DNA of 64,000 nucleotides. It comes from Paenibacillus allorhizosphaerae (GTDB lineage Bacteria > Bacillota > Bacilli > Paenibacillales > NBRC-103111). The notes beneath the pieces were generated by a model that saw only the letters and a program-made list of their open reading frames with translations, ran no database searches and was not told the DNA's origin. A program made the position numbers and the translations under genes. The DNA lies in assembly GCF_910594985.1 (NCBI RefSeq), contig NZ_CAJVCE010000021.1, positions 1 through 64,000 of the forward strand, read 5' to 3'. Position 1 is the stretch's first letter. Each line of letters starts with the position of its first letter. Below, piece by piece: positions 44,866 through 54,050 of this stretch.

Positions 44866-46627
44866 GCTGATCTCCCCATTGATTGTGACTTAACGGCAGC
44901 GTAATGACGATTTTGGTGCCTGCATCGCGCTCGCTTTGAATATGGAAACGGGCTTCCTCTCCGTATATTTCCTCGATTCGCTTGCGGATATTATAAAGCG
45001 CTGTTCCGGTCCCTTCTGCCGAATCTACGGTTCGCTTTCCCAGGATGTCAAGCAAATCCGAATCGATGCCGTTTCCGTTATCCTCCGTGACCAATACCAT
45101 TTGATCGTTCTCTTCATAAGCCCGGACGGTTACTTGTCCGATTCGTTTGGTCTTGGATTTCAAGAAAGCGTGACGAACGGCATTTTCTACTAATGGCTGC
45201 AGCGTAAACGGCGGGATCAGCACCTTTTCGATCGAAGGCTCTATGTCCAGACAAACCTTGTATTTATCGGGAAAACGGGCTTGTTCCAAGCTTAAATAGG
45301 CCTCCACATGCTCCAGTTCTTTTTGCAGCGGAATTAGCATCTGGCGAGCCCCTTGAAGATTGCTGCGAAAAAACACGCTTAACTTTAGCAGCAGCTCCCT
45401 TGCTTTTTCCGAATCGGTTCGGCACAGTACGGATATCGTATTAATTGCGTTAAACAAAAAATGCGGATGAACCTGCGCCTGCAACGCTTTAATCTCGGCA
45501 TCCTTCAGCAGCTTGCTTTGCAGCTCGGCCTCGGCCAGCTCCAATTGGGTAGAGAACAGCTTCCCCAAGCCTTCGGCGAGCTCCTGTTCCACCTGATCCA
45601 TCTGGTTCGGGTTTGTAAAATAGAGCTTTAGTGTGCCTGCCGTCTTGCCGTGAACTTTTAGCGGCAGCACGATGGCAGCATGCAAGGTGCAGCTTTGATG
45701 AAAACATTGAATTTCTTCCCGCGAGCGGGCTTTTAAAATTCGTCCTTGCTCCAATACGTTTTTTGTTAATTGGGTAGCCACGCTCTTCATCGCCACATGG
45801 TGGTCGGCGCCGGTTCCGACATGCGCCAAAACTTGATGCTGATTTGTTATGGATATGGCGTCGGCATTGGTCCATTTTAATATGATCGCCGCTACTTCCC
45901 GGCAAGAATGCGCATTCAGACCTTGCCGAAAAAAAGGCATCGTCTGGTCGGCAATATAAAGCGCCTTATGCGTTTGCAGAGCGCGCGTGCGTTCCTCTTC
46001 CTGCAAAATCGATTGGATGATTAACATAAAGAGCAGCGTACCGAATCCGTTAATCAAGATCATGGGCATGGCGATGACTTTGACCAGCGTAAGCGCATCT
46101 TCGAAAGGCCGGGCCGCCATGAGAATAATTCCCATCTGGACGCATTCCATCACGATGCCGATTACAACTGCGCGCCACGGCGTATTCTTTTCGTTTTTCT
46201 GAAATCGCTTGCCGATAAGACCGGTGACAATACCGGCCAGCAGCGTGGAGACGCCGCAAGCGACGGCCGTAAATCCGCCCAGTGTCATCCGGTGCAGACC
46301 GGCGATCATACCGACCCCTAGACCGACTAATGGGCCGCCCAACAACCCGCCGAGAGCTACGCCAAGGACACGCGTATTCGCAAGGGCGCTGCCCAAGTCC
46401 ACGTCCGTCTGCCACACTTGCGACGAAACTTCGCCGCCTCGGATCTCGATTCCGGTATAGTTACTAATGATTCCGAACGTACCGAATACGGCAATTAACA
46501 GCATTTTTTCCTTCATGCCATGCTCGTTATCAATGATCTTGCGGAAGGAGCTCATTCTGGACAGCAAAAACACGACAATGAGGAGTATACCGACTCGCTC
46601 CAGCATCAAGATCAACAAGGTTGTCAA
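44840..46627 (-). CDS. LytS-type sensor histidine kinase (5TMR-LYT, GAF, His_kinase)
   Basis: 595 aa. The N-terminal five- to six-helix sensor (about 1-210, with LGVALGGLLGGPLVGLGVGM and GLHRMTLGGFTAVACG) is the 5TMR_LYT module that senses pyruvate-like ligands in BtsS. A GAF-like region (about 225-345) leads to a His_kinase domain (LQAQVHPHFLFNAINTIS) and ATPase (LQPLVENAVRHA, TEDNGNGI, GTGTALYNIRKR). TTG at 46627 is chosen because GAGAAGG lies 8 nt upstream and the protein then starts like LytS (MLERVG follows closely); in-frame sequence extends to 46687. It is translationally coupled to the LytTR regulator. Confidence 0.87.
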   Translation of the reverse strand: MTTLLILMLERVGILLIVVFLLSRMSSFRKIIDNEHGMKEKMLLIAVFGTFGIISNYTGIEIRGGEVSSQVWQTDVDLGSALANTRVLGVALGGLLGGPLVGLGVGMIAGLHRMTLGGFTAVACGVSTLLAGIVTGLIGKRFQKNEKNTPWRAVVIGIVMECVQMGIILMAARPFEDALTLVKVIAMPMILINGFGTLLFMLIIQSILQEEERTRALQTHKALYIADQTMPFFRQGLNAHSCREVAAIILKWTNADAISITNQHQVLAHVGTGADHHVAMKSVATQLTKNVLEQGRILKARSREEIQCFHQSCTLHAAIVLPLKVHGKTAGTLKLYFTNPNQMDQVEQELAEGLGKLFSTQLELAEAELQSKLLKDAEIKALQAQVHPHFLFNAINTISVLCRTDSEKARELLLKLSVFFRSNLQGARQMLIPLQKELEHVEAYLSLEQARFPDKYKVCLDIEPSIEKVLIPPFTLQPLVENAVRHAFLKSKTKRIGQVTVRAYEENDQMVLVTEDNGNGIDSDLLDILGKRTVDSAEGTGTALYNIRKRIEEIYGEEARFHIQSERDAGTKIVITLPLSHNQWGDQHAESLYRG

Positions 46628-46740
46628 CCGATTCACCTTCTCATTATATTTTCCGTTTATATGTATTATACAAAAATCTGCCTCCAAACCTACTTAACAG
46701 ATGATGGTTACGGATAGCCCTCTCGATCGCAAAAAATCGA

Positions 46741-46764
46741 AAAGGCACCGCCAAGGGTGCCTTT
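46741..46764 (-). terminator. terminator of the GH31 gene
   Basis: AAAGGCACC/GGTGCCTTT stem with a 6-nt loop. On the minus strand it is followed by TCGATTTTTTGC. It lies about 55 nt past the GH31 stop and ends the ABC-glpK-GH31 cluster. Confidence 0.8.
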
Positions 46765-46818
46765 CGTTCTGTATCGCAGACAAGGTCGACTTCAAGCCGC
46801 TTCCTTTCCCTGCCGCTA

Positions 46819-49308
46819 TTAAATGGAGATCAAATCCTTCACATCGAAGCGGACGCCGATTTCGTAATCCGTCTCGATGCTATTCGCGTACTTGATCTTT
46901 GCCGTTTTCAGCTCCAGATCGTAATACCAGCCTTCCTCAGCCGCTTCCCACGCTTTGGGATCGAGAAACATCGGAAGCTTCCGGCCCTGCAGCATCACTT
47001 GCACAGGCGCAATCTCTTTGCACAGCAGCTCGATTACGATCGATTTTACGCTGCTCGCATAAGCGCCCTCACGCCGGAACGTAATGTTCGTATCCCGCCC
47101 GGTATCGACTTGAACCGTTGTTTTCAAATAATCGCCGTTCTTGTAATTGTTCGTTACGCCGTCATCCTCGTACAGCACAAAGCTTGCCTTCTCCGACGGC
47201 TCGACCAGCAAGCGCAGCTCCTCTACCCGATCGTTCTGAATGTTCTGCAGGCCCGGCGCGAGCGGAACGATCGCCCCCGAGCGGATAAACATCGGAATCG
47301 ACTCCAATGACACCGCGAGCTCGATCGTTTGTCCACCGGCATACCGCTGCCGCGAATACCAGTCGATCCACTCGCTGCCTTGCGGCAAATATACTTTTCT
47401 CGCCGTTGCGCCTTGCTCCAGCACATTGGCGACGAGAATCGAACGTCCGAGCATGAAGTCGAAGCTCTCTTCCCACGTGCGCGGGTCGTTCTGGAACTCG
47501 TATACCATCGGCCGCATAACCGGCGAACCTTCAACGGAAGCTTCGTGGAGCAAGGAGTAAAAGTAAGGCACAAGCCGGTAGCGAAGCCGGATGGCCTCCC
47601 GAATGTATGCAGTGTATGACGGGTACATCCACGGCTCGGTTACGGTATTATCGGTGTTGCATGAATGAATGGAAAATCTCGGCTGGAAAATGCCGTTCTG
47701 CACCCAGCGCACGAACAGCTCCGGCTCCGGAGCCGGGCCGAAGAAACCGCCGATATCGCAGCCCTGGTTCGCCACGCCGGACAGTCCCATCCCCAAAATA
47801 ACCGGCACATTGAACTTCAAGCTGTGCCAGCTTGTGTTGTTGTCGCCCGCCCAAGTTTGCGCATACCGCTGAATGCCGGCGAACCCGGCGCGGTTGACGA
47901 TATACGGTCTCGTGTTCGGAGCGGCTTCGGCAATCGCTTCCTTCGCCATTTGCGCCATCAGGTTCGGCATAATCGGCCGCAAGGCGCTGATTTCTTTCTT
48001 CTCGCCTTCATACTCGCACAGCGCATCGGGATTGTTGATCTCGTACTCGTTGTTGTCGTTCCAGATCGACGTAACGCCCAGCTCGATGAACGACGATTTC
48101 AAATGCTCCTTCCACAGCTGCCGGCCCGCAGGGCTCGTGAAATCGACGAAAGACGCTTGGCCTCCCCAATAACGGTCGGTCTCCGACTTGTCCCCCGCCG
48201 CGTCTTTGACGTAAGCACCGGCCTCGTCGAACTTGGGGTACAGCGGATGGGTCAGCAGCATGCCCGGTTTAATATTGGGCGCGAGTGCGACTCCCTTTTC
48301 CCGCATTTGGGCAATAAACGCCCGCGGGTCTGGAAATCGGTCATGATTCCAGTTAAACACGTACCTCTTTCCGTCTCCGCCGGTAGTGTAGCCGGAAGAC
48401 ATGAAAAATCCGTCACACGGAATGCCTTCCGCTTTACATTTATCCACGAAGTTCAAAATCGCTTTGTCCGCATCGCGGTCCAACTCCGTGTAATACATCG
48501 TGGAACCCATATACCCAAGCGAATAGCGGGTCGGCATCATCGTTTTGCCGGTAATATCGGTGTAGTGGCGAACGACGTCTTTGATCTCCGGCCCGTACAT
48601 GAAGAAGAGATCGAGCTCCCCGCCGTCCGCGCAAAAATAACTGTACTTGTTCCAGTAGCCGCTCCGTTCGCAGCCCATGTCAAACGTGGAGTCGTACGAA
48701 TTGTGATAGAACAAGCCCGTGGCGGCCTGCGTCGCACCGTTAAATTTGATATAGAACGGAATATGCTTGTACAGCGGGTCGGTATGCTCGGAATCGTAGC
48801 CGATCGTATCGACGTTGTGCATCCGCAGTCTTCTTTTCTTTTTGTTCAAATGGCCACTCTTCTCGCCGAAGCCGTAGAAGTGATCCGCATCACTCATGCA
48901 TGAATAATGATACAGCCGGCCATGGTTATCTTTCACATAGGACCGTTCCTTCAAGTCTTCATGAAGCACGCGGCCTTCCGGATCCGTAATTTCTATGGCA
49001 AAAGGCTGCTTGTGAACGATCACGCGCAACTGATCCGTGCGAAGCAGCAAACTGTGGCCCAAGTCTTCATATTGAGCCGGGAGAGTCTCAACGCGCCGGC
49101 GGTCCTCCATCATTTCGTCCATCTTGTCGTCCCACGCGGTCATCGTGAGCGTATACGAAGCTTCATCGGCAAATTGCTCGTCGAACGTACACCGGATCCG
49201 AATGACGTTATCGTTCATAAGGTATATGCGATATTTGGCCGCATCGGTGGCCAAGTCCAAATAATGGCTCTTTTGTTCCGCTTGCAGTAACTTGCTGCTA
49301 ACTTTCAT
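46819..49308 (-). CDS. GH31 alpha-glycosidase
   Basis: 829 aa, no signal peptide. An N-terminal beta-sandwich (about 1-240) precedes the TIM barrel with nucleophile aspartate in SIWNDNNEYEI and acid/base aspartate in TWAGDNNTSWHSL, then GVANQGCDIGGFFG and C-terminal beta-domains. GH31 enzymes remove alpha-linked glucose, galactose or xylose from non-reducing ends; specificity is not readable here. GGAGGG lies 6 nt before the ATG, 27 nt after glpK. Its place behind a sugar ABC transporter and a glycerol kinase suggests an intracellular substrate releasing glycerol plus a hexose, such as an alpha-glycosylglycerol (inference). Confidence 0.88.
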   Translation of the reverse strand: MKVSSKLLQAEQKSHYLDLATDAAKYRIYLMNDNVIRIRCTFDEQFADEASYTLTMTAWDDKMDEMMEDRRRVETLPAQYEDLGHSLLLRTDQLRVIVHKQPFAIEITDPEGRVLHEDLKERSYVKDNHGRLYHYSCMSDADHFYGFGEKSGHLNKKKRRLRMHNVDTIGYDSEHTDPLYKHIPFYIKFNGATQAATGLFYHNSYDSTFDMGCERSGYWNKYSYFCADGGELDLFFMYGPEIKDVVRHYTDITGKTMMPTRYSLGYMGSTMYYTELDRDADKAILNFVDKCKAEGIPCDGFFMSSGYTTGGDGKRYVFNWNHDRFPDPRAFIAQMREKGVALAPNIKPGMLLTHPLYPKFDEAGAYVKDAAGDKSETDRYWGGQASFVDFTSPAGRQLWKEHLKSSFIELGVTSIWNDNNEYEINNPDALCEYEGEKKEISALRPIMPNLMAQMAKEAIAEAAPNTRPYIVNRAGFAGIQRYAQTWAGDNNTSWHSLKFNVPVILGMGLSGVANQGCDIGGFFGPAPEPELFVRWVQNGIFQPRFSIHSCNTDNTVTEPWMYPSYTAYIREAIRLRYRLVPYFYSLLHEASVEGSPVMRPMVYEFQNDPRTWEESFDFMLGRSILVANVLEQGATARKVYLPQGSEWIDWYSRQRYAGGQTIELAVSLESIPMFIRSGAIVPLAPGLQNIQNDRVEELRLLVEPSEKASFVLYEDDGVTNNYKNGDYLKTTVQVDTGRDTNITFRREGAYASSVKSIVIELLCKEIAPVQVMLQGRKLPMFLDPKAWEAAEEGWYYDLELKTAKIKYANSIETDYEIGVRFDVKDLISI

Positions 49309-49335
49309 GATGTACCCTCCATGATTCCTATCCGT

Positions 49336-50823
49336 TTATTTAAAAGCCATTGCTGCATGCACGGCTTTTTTCCATCCGTCGTACAGGGTGCGCCGTTTGG
49401 CGTCGTCCATCTGCGGAACGAACGTTCGGTCGATTTTCCATTGCTCCGCAATGTCGGCCTGACCGGTCCAATACCCGATGGCCAGTCCGGCAAGGTAGGC
49501 GGCGCCCAGTGCAGTCGTTTCATTAATTACCGGGCGGTCGACAGGTACATTCAGCATGTCGCTTTGAAACTGCATCAGGAAATTATTTTTCACCACACCG
49601 CCGTCGACGCGCAGTCCGTTCAAGGAAATGCCTGCGTCCTCTTCCATCACCGCGAGCACGTCCTTCGTCTGGTAGGCCAGCGCCTCCAGCGTCGCCCGGA
49701 TGAAGTGCCCCTTCGTCGTACCGCGGGTAAGTCCGAACACAGCGCCTCTTACATCGCTGTCCCAATAAGGGGTGCCCAGCCCGACGAGCGCCGGCACGAC
49801 ATATACCCCGTCGGTTGATTCGACGCCGGCGGCAAGCTCCTCGCTGTCTGCAGCATGCTCGATCATCCGGAGGCCGTCGCGCAGCCACCCAATCGCCGAG
49901 CCCGCGACGAAGATGCTGCCCTCCAGTGCGTATTCCACCCGGTCGCCGATGCCCCAGGCAATGGTCGTAAGCAAACCGTGCTTCGAGTTTACCGCCTGGT
50001 CTCCGGTATTCATCAGCATGAAGCAGCCTGTTCCGTACGTGTTCTTGGCCATCCCTTTCTCGAAGCATGCCTGTCCGAACAGCGCCGCCTGCTGGTCACC
50101 TGCCGCTCCTGCGATGGCGATCTCCTCGCCGAACAGCTCCTTGGCCGTCACGCCGTACACGAAGGAAGACGGGCGGACTTGCGGCAGCATCGATTCCGGA
50201 ATACGGAGCAAATCCAGGAGCTGCCGATCCCACTGCAACCCGCGGATATCGAATAACATTGTACGGGAAGCGTTGGAGTAGTCCGTCACATGGACGCGGC
50301 CGCCGGTCAGCTTCCATATGAGCCACGTATCGATGGTGCCCAGCAGCAGCTCGCCGCGCTCCGCCCGCGCTCGAACGCCCGGTACTTCGTCCAGAATCCA
50401 CTCTACTTTCGTCGCCGAGAAATAAGGATCGATGAGCAGGCCGGTCTTCTCATGTATGGTCTCCTGCCAGCCTTGCTCCTTCAACCGCTCGCAGATCGGC
50501 GCGGTTTGCCTGGACTGCCACACGATCGCATTGTATACCGGCTTGCCGGTCTGCTTATCCCAGACGACCGTCGTTTCACGCTGGTTCGTGATGCCGATCG
50601 CCGCGATTTGGCCGGGGCGGACGCACGCCCCTTCCAAGCAGGATGTGACCACCGCCACGATCGACTCCCAAATTTCTTCCGCGTCATGCTCCACCCAGCC
50701 CGGCTGCGGGTAATGCTGTGTAAATTCCTGCTGCGCCGCAAATACGATTTCGCTGTCGCGGTTAAACAATATCGCCCGCGAACTGGTCGTTCCTTGGTCT
50801 AATGAAAGGATGAATGATTTCAT
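49336..50823 (-). CDS. glpK: glycerol kinase
   Basis: 495 aa, FGGY family. ATP-dependent phosphorylation of glycerol to glycerol-3-phosphate. Typical sequences are SLDQGTTSSRAILF, ITNQRETTVVWDK, NAIVWQSRQT, GAAGDQQAALFGQACF and FVAGSAIGWLRDGL. The start at 50823 has AAGGGAG 10 nt upstream. Unusually it is not next to glpF or glpD but between an ABC sugar permease and a GH31 glycosidase. A strong intrinsic terminator (50840-50891) sits directly before its ribosome binding site, so its expression is probably controlled by read-through or antitermination. Confidence 0.93.
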   Translation of the reverse strand: MKSFILSLDQGTTSSRAILFNRDSEIVFAAQQEFTQHYPQPGWVEHDAEEIWESIVAVVTSCLEGACVRPGQIAAIGITNQRETTVVWDKQTGKPVYNAIVWQSRQTAPICERLKEQGWQETIHEKTGLLIDPYFSATKVEWILDEVPGVRARAERGELLLGTIDTWLIWKLTGGRVHVTDYSNASRTMLFDIRGLQWDRQLLDLLRIPESMLPQVRPSSFVYGVTAKELFGEEIAIAGAAGDQQAALFGQACFEKGMAKNTYGTGCFMLMNTGDQAVNSKHGLLTTIAWGIGDRVEYALEGSIFVAGSAIGWLRDGLRMIEHAADSEELAAGVESTDGVYVVPALVGLGTPYWDSDVRGAVFGLTRGTTKGHFIRATLEALAYQTKDVLAVMEEDAGISLNGLRVDGGVVKNNFLMQFQSDMLNVPVDRPVINETTALGAAYLAGLAIGYWTGQADIAEQWKIDRTFVPQMDDAKRRTLYDGWKKAVHAAMAFK

Positions 50824-50839
50824 AGCGCAAAACTCCCTT

Positions 50840-50891
50840 AAAAAAATCCCTTCAGCGACAGAGACAAATCCGGTCACTGTGATTGAAGGGA
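50840..50891 (-). terminator. attenuator-like terminator in the glpK leader
   Basis: On the minus strand TCCCTTCA (50891-50884) pairs with TGAAGGGA (50854-50847), with inner pairs ACAG/CTGT and GAC/GTC, followed at once by seven T residues. It lies between the ABC permease stop at 50905 and the glpK ribosome binding site. In Bacillus subtilis glp genes are controlled by the RNA-binding antiterminator GlpP at leader terminators, so a similar mechanism is plausible here. Confidence 0.75.
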
Positions 50892-50904
50892 ATGGTTCAT
50901 TCAA

Positions 50905-51726
50905 TTATTTCATTCCGGACGTCACCATGCCGCTGACGAATTGACGCTGGAATATTAAGAACACGACAAGCACCGGAATCATCGTAATGACGGACATGGC
51001 CAGCAAGCTGCCCCAGTCCACATTGTATTCCCCGATAAAATTGGACAACGCAAGCTGAATCGTATATAAGGACGGATCGCTAATCCCGATCAGCGGCCAC
51101 AGGAAATCGTCCCAGCGCCACATGAACGAGAAGATGGCGAGCACCGCCAAGATCGGTTTACACATCGGCAATATGAGTTGCGAATAAATGCGCCACTCAG
51201 ATGCCCCGTCCATCCGGGCCGCTTCGAGCAGCTCATCCGGCACGGTGAGCAAATATTGCCGGATCAGGAACACCCCTGTCGGCGTAGCCGCCGGTGGAAT
51301 GATCAGCGCCCATAGCGTGTTATACATGCCCAGGGTGCTGAGCACCTTAAAGATCGGGATCATGATGACCTCGAGCGGGATCATCAAGGTGGAGATGAAG
51401 CCGACAAGCAGCAGCGTGTCGCCCTTGAATCTATATTTGGCGAGCGCGAACCCGGCCATAGAGTTGATCACGAGCAGCAAAATCGTCGAGCTGATCGTCA
51501 CGATGGCGCTGTTCATGAAATAGCGGCCGAAGTTGCCCTTGGCGAAAGCATCGGTAAAATGTTCGAACGTGATCGGCTCAGGCCAAAACCGCGGCGGGAA
51601 GCTGTACAAATCGTTGTTCGTCTTGAACGAAGAGATGACGATCCAAAGAACAGGAAACAACCACAGCGCGGCCAAGACGATCAGCACAATATACAATGTG
51701 ACTTTTGCGGAAGATTTCAATTCCAT
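50905..51726 (-). CDS. carbohydrate ABC transporter permease (MalG type)
   Basis: 273 aa, six membrane helices. The EAA loop (EAARMDGASEWRIYSQLILPMCKP) contacts the ATPase. It belongs to the second-permease (MalG/LacG) group. It starts 1 nt after the stop of the first permease; GGGAGG lies inside that gene. No ATPase gene is in the cluster, so a shared MsmK-like ATPase encoded elsewhere must power it. Confidence 0.9.
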   Translation of the reverse strand: MELKSSAKVTLYIVLIVLAALWLFPVLWIVISSFKTNNDLYSFPPRFWPEPITFEHFTDAFAKGNFGRYFMNSAIVTISSTILLLVINSMAGFALAKYRFKGDTLLLVGFISTLMIPLEVIMIPIFKVLSTLGMYNTLWALIIPPAATPTGVFLIRQYLLTVPDELLEAARMDGASEWRIYSQLILPMCKPILAVLAIFSFMWRWDDFLWPLIGISDPSLYTIQLALSNFIGEYNVDWGSLLAMSVITMIPVLVVFLIFQRQFVSGMVTSGMK

Positions 51727-51727
51727 G

Positions 51728-52630
51728 TTAATTGGCGCCTCCCTTCGATAATCTGAATTGCACCGCGGTGAACAGCGAGATCAGAATAAACAACAAGATG
51801 GACATCGCGCTGGCCATGCCGAGCTCTTGCTTCACAAAGCCGGTTTCGTATATAAACTGCACGATATAGGTCGTTTCTTTCCCCGGTCCTCCGCCCGTCA
51901 GGGCAAACAGCAGCGGGTAAGCCTTAAACGCATCGATCAGCGACAACATCACGACAAGCACTGTAGTCGGCTTAAGCAGCGGCAGTGTAATATTCCAGAA
52001 CACGCGCAGCTTGGAAGCTCCGTCCAATCTTGCCGCTTCGTAGTAATCGTTTGGTATCGCTTGCAGGCCCGCCATGAAAATAACCATGAAAAAACCGAGA
52101 CGCGACCATACGGTGGCGATAATGACCGATACGTTGGCAAACAACGAATTGGACAAGAAATGAATCGGCTCGACGCCAAAGAGCGTCATCACATAGTTGA
52201 GCACCCCGAAGTCGCCGAAAATCCATTTCCACGTCAAACCTACAATGATGTAGGAAATCATCGTCGGCCAATAAAAGACGGCGCGGAACAGCCCTTTGGC
52301 CCGGATTTGCTGAATGAGCATCATGGCCACGGCAAGGGACAAGCAATAAATGGACGGGACGACAATCAGCGCGTATAGCGCGGTTTTCCCGAGCGCGGAC
52401 CAAAATTCTCCGTTTGCCAATATTTCTTTGTAGTTGTCCAATCCGATGAATTCCATCGGATTCAGCCCGTCGTATTCGTTAAACGAATAGATGAAACCGA
52501 TAATGGTAGGGACGACAATGAAAATGGAGAAAATCAAAAAGTTGGGCAGAACAAAAAAGTATGGAATGGCGCCCATCTTATTGTCCCGCCGCTTCTTTAT
52601 CGCCTTGGATGCTGGAGCTTGCGCAGACAT
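51728..52630 (-). CDS. carbohydrate ABC transporter permease (MalF type)
   Basis: 300 aa, six helices; EAARLDGASKLRVFWNITLPLLKP is the EAA loop. First-permease group (MalF/LacF). The ATG at 52630 is preferred (AGGAG 8 nt upstream) over an in-frame ATG at 52732 that would overlap the binding-protein gene. It works with the MalG-type partner and the lipoprotein encoded on either side. Confidence 0.9.
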   Translation of the reverse strand: MSAQAPASKAIKKRRDNKMGAIPYFFVLPNFLIFSIFIVVPTIIGFIYSFNEYDGLNPMEFIGLDNYKEILANGEFWSALGKTALYALIVVPSIYCLSLAVAMMLIQQIRAKGLFRAVFYWPTMISYIIVGLTWKWIFGDFGVLNYVMTLFGVEPIHFLSNSLFANVSVIIATVWSRLGFFMVIFMAGLQAIPNDYYEAARLDGASKLRVFWNITLPLLKPTTVLVVMLSLIDAFKAYPLLFALTGGGPGKETTYIVQFIYETGFVKQELGMASAMSILLFILISLFTAVQFRLSKGGAN

Positions 52631-52712
52631 CGAGTACTCTCCTTTCCTGCAGGAAATGTCCGTTAAATACCGACCGCTGCCGGCTTGGTCCGACAGCAGC
52701 CCATCAAATATT

Positions 52713-54005
52713 TTATTTCTTTTCGTCGGCAATTGCTTTGTCGATCACTTTGGCGACTTTATCCATGCCGTCCTTCGCTGTCGTTTTGCCTGAAATGATT
52801 TCCGTCAGCGTCGTCTTCAAATCGTTGCTGAATTTCGGCACGATCGTTTGTTTGGACCAGTCCTCGGCCGCGGCAGGGACCGTGTTGTTCAGCTCGTTCG
52901 AGAACACTTCCATCATTTCTTTGCCGAACGCGTAGTCGAGCTTCGCGCTGTCTTTGCGCGGGCTTAAGAACAACGCTTCCTGGTTGTATTTCGAGTTCAC
53001 TTCTTTGGTCGTAATGTAGTTGATGAAATCGGTCGCTTCTTTTTCAACGCCGGTTTTTTGGAACGCCATGGCGAATTTACCGCCCGGTACCGAGGAACGC
53101 TCCTTGGCTTTCGGCATATACGTTACGCCCCATTCGAAGTTCGTAACATCTTTATAGTTGCTGATCATCCAGTTTCCTGCGAAATGCGCGGCTACCGTGC
53201 CTGTACGGAACAAGTTGTTCGGGTTTTCCCCGCCAAGCCATACGGACGTCGGGATAATGCCGTCGTTATGCAGCTTTTTAAAGTATTCGGCTGCCTGTAC
53301 GCCCGCTTCGTTATTGATCGCCGCCTTCGTTCCGTCCGGGCTAATCATTCTGCCGCCGAACTGGTACAGAAGCGTCGACCAGCGGTGCGGCGTTAAATCC
53401 CATACGAGCCCGTATTTGGCCCCGCCTTTTTCCATAACCTGCTTCATGGCCGCGGAAAACTCGTCCCACGTCCATACGGCGTCAGGCGATGCCGGCACTT
53501 TCACGCCCGCTTTGTCGAACAGCGTTTTGTTGTAAATGAGTCCGTTGGCCGTAACGTCCATCGGGGCGGCAACGGCTTTATTGTTAATGACGTAATATGG
53601 CTTCAGGGAATCGATAAATTGCGCCGTATATTTCTCCACGCCGCCGTTGCTTGTACCGAGGTCTACCGCTTGATTAGCGAACGATCCAAGCTCCGTCGTG
53701 CTAATCCGTGCCAGCGCCGGCGGCTTGCCGCCGGAAATCATCGTCTTCAGCTTCGTGGACAAATCTTTGTAAGGCACTTCGATCATATTAATCTTAACGT
53801 TCGTATTTTTCGCTTCGTACTCTTTAATAATGCCCTTCATGATATCGCCTTCATTTCCGTCCGAGAACCAGACGAAGTCCAGCGTTACGTTTTTTTGGCC
53901 GCCCGCTGCGCCCGTCCCCGTGTCATTCTTCGCGCAAGCGATAGACATGAGCGCCATTAAAACGAGCACCATGGCGATCGATACCATTTTCGTAGCTTTT
54001 TTCAT
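52713..54005 (-). CDS. sugar-type ABC transporter substrate-binding lipoprotein
   Basis: 430 aa. A lipoprotein signal peptide (SIACAK, C24) precedes a family 1 solute-binding fold (VTLDFVWFSDGNEGDIMKGI, ANGLIYNKTLFDKAGVKVP, WTWDEFSAAMKQV). It captures the substrate outside the membrane and delivers it to the two permeases encoded downstream. AAAAGGGG precedes the ATG. The ligand may be an alpha-glycosylglycerol or alpha-glucoside, judging from the kinase and glycosidase in the cluster; this is inference. Confidence 0.9.
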   Translation of the reverse strand: MKKATKMVSIAMVLVLMALMSIACAKNDTGTGAAGGQKNVTLDFVWFSDGNEGDIMKGIIKEYEAKNTNVKINMIEVPYKDLSTKLKTMISGGKPPALARISTTELGSFANQAVDLGTSNGGVEKYTAQFIDSLKPYYVINNKAVAAPMDVTANGLIYNKTLFDKAGVKVPASPDAVWTWDEFSAAMKQVMEKGGAKYGLVWDLTPHRWSTLLYQFGGRMISPDGTKAAINNEAGVQAAEYFKKLHNDGIIPTSVWLGGENPNNLFRTGTVAAHFAGNWMISNYKDVTNFEWGVTYMPKAKERSSVPGGKFAMAFQKTGVEKEATDFINYITTKEVNSKYNQEALFLSPRKDSAKLDYAFGKEMMEVFSNELNNTVPAAAEDWSKQTIVPKFSNDLKTTLTEIISGKTTAKDGMDKVAKVIDKAIADEKK

Positions 54006-54050
54006 TCTCTCTGCCCCTTTTCTTAAAATGTTGCTGCTAACAAGTAAGCA

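Noticed and set aside
47665..48903. Open frame of over 400 codons antisense to the GH31 gene
   Set aside because: It is Arg/His/Val-rich with no motif, and the GH31 reading is unambiguous.
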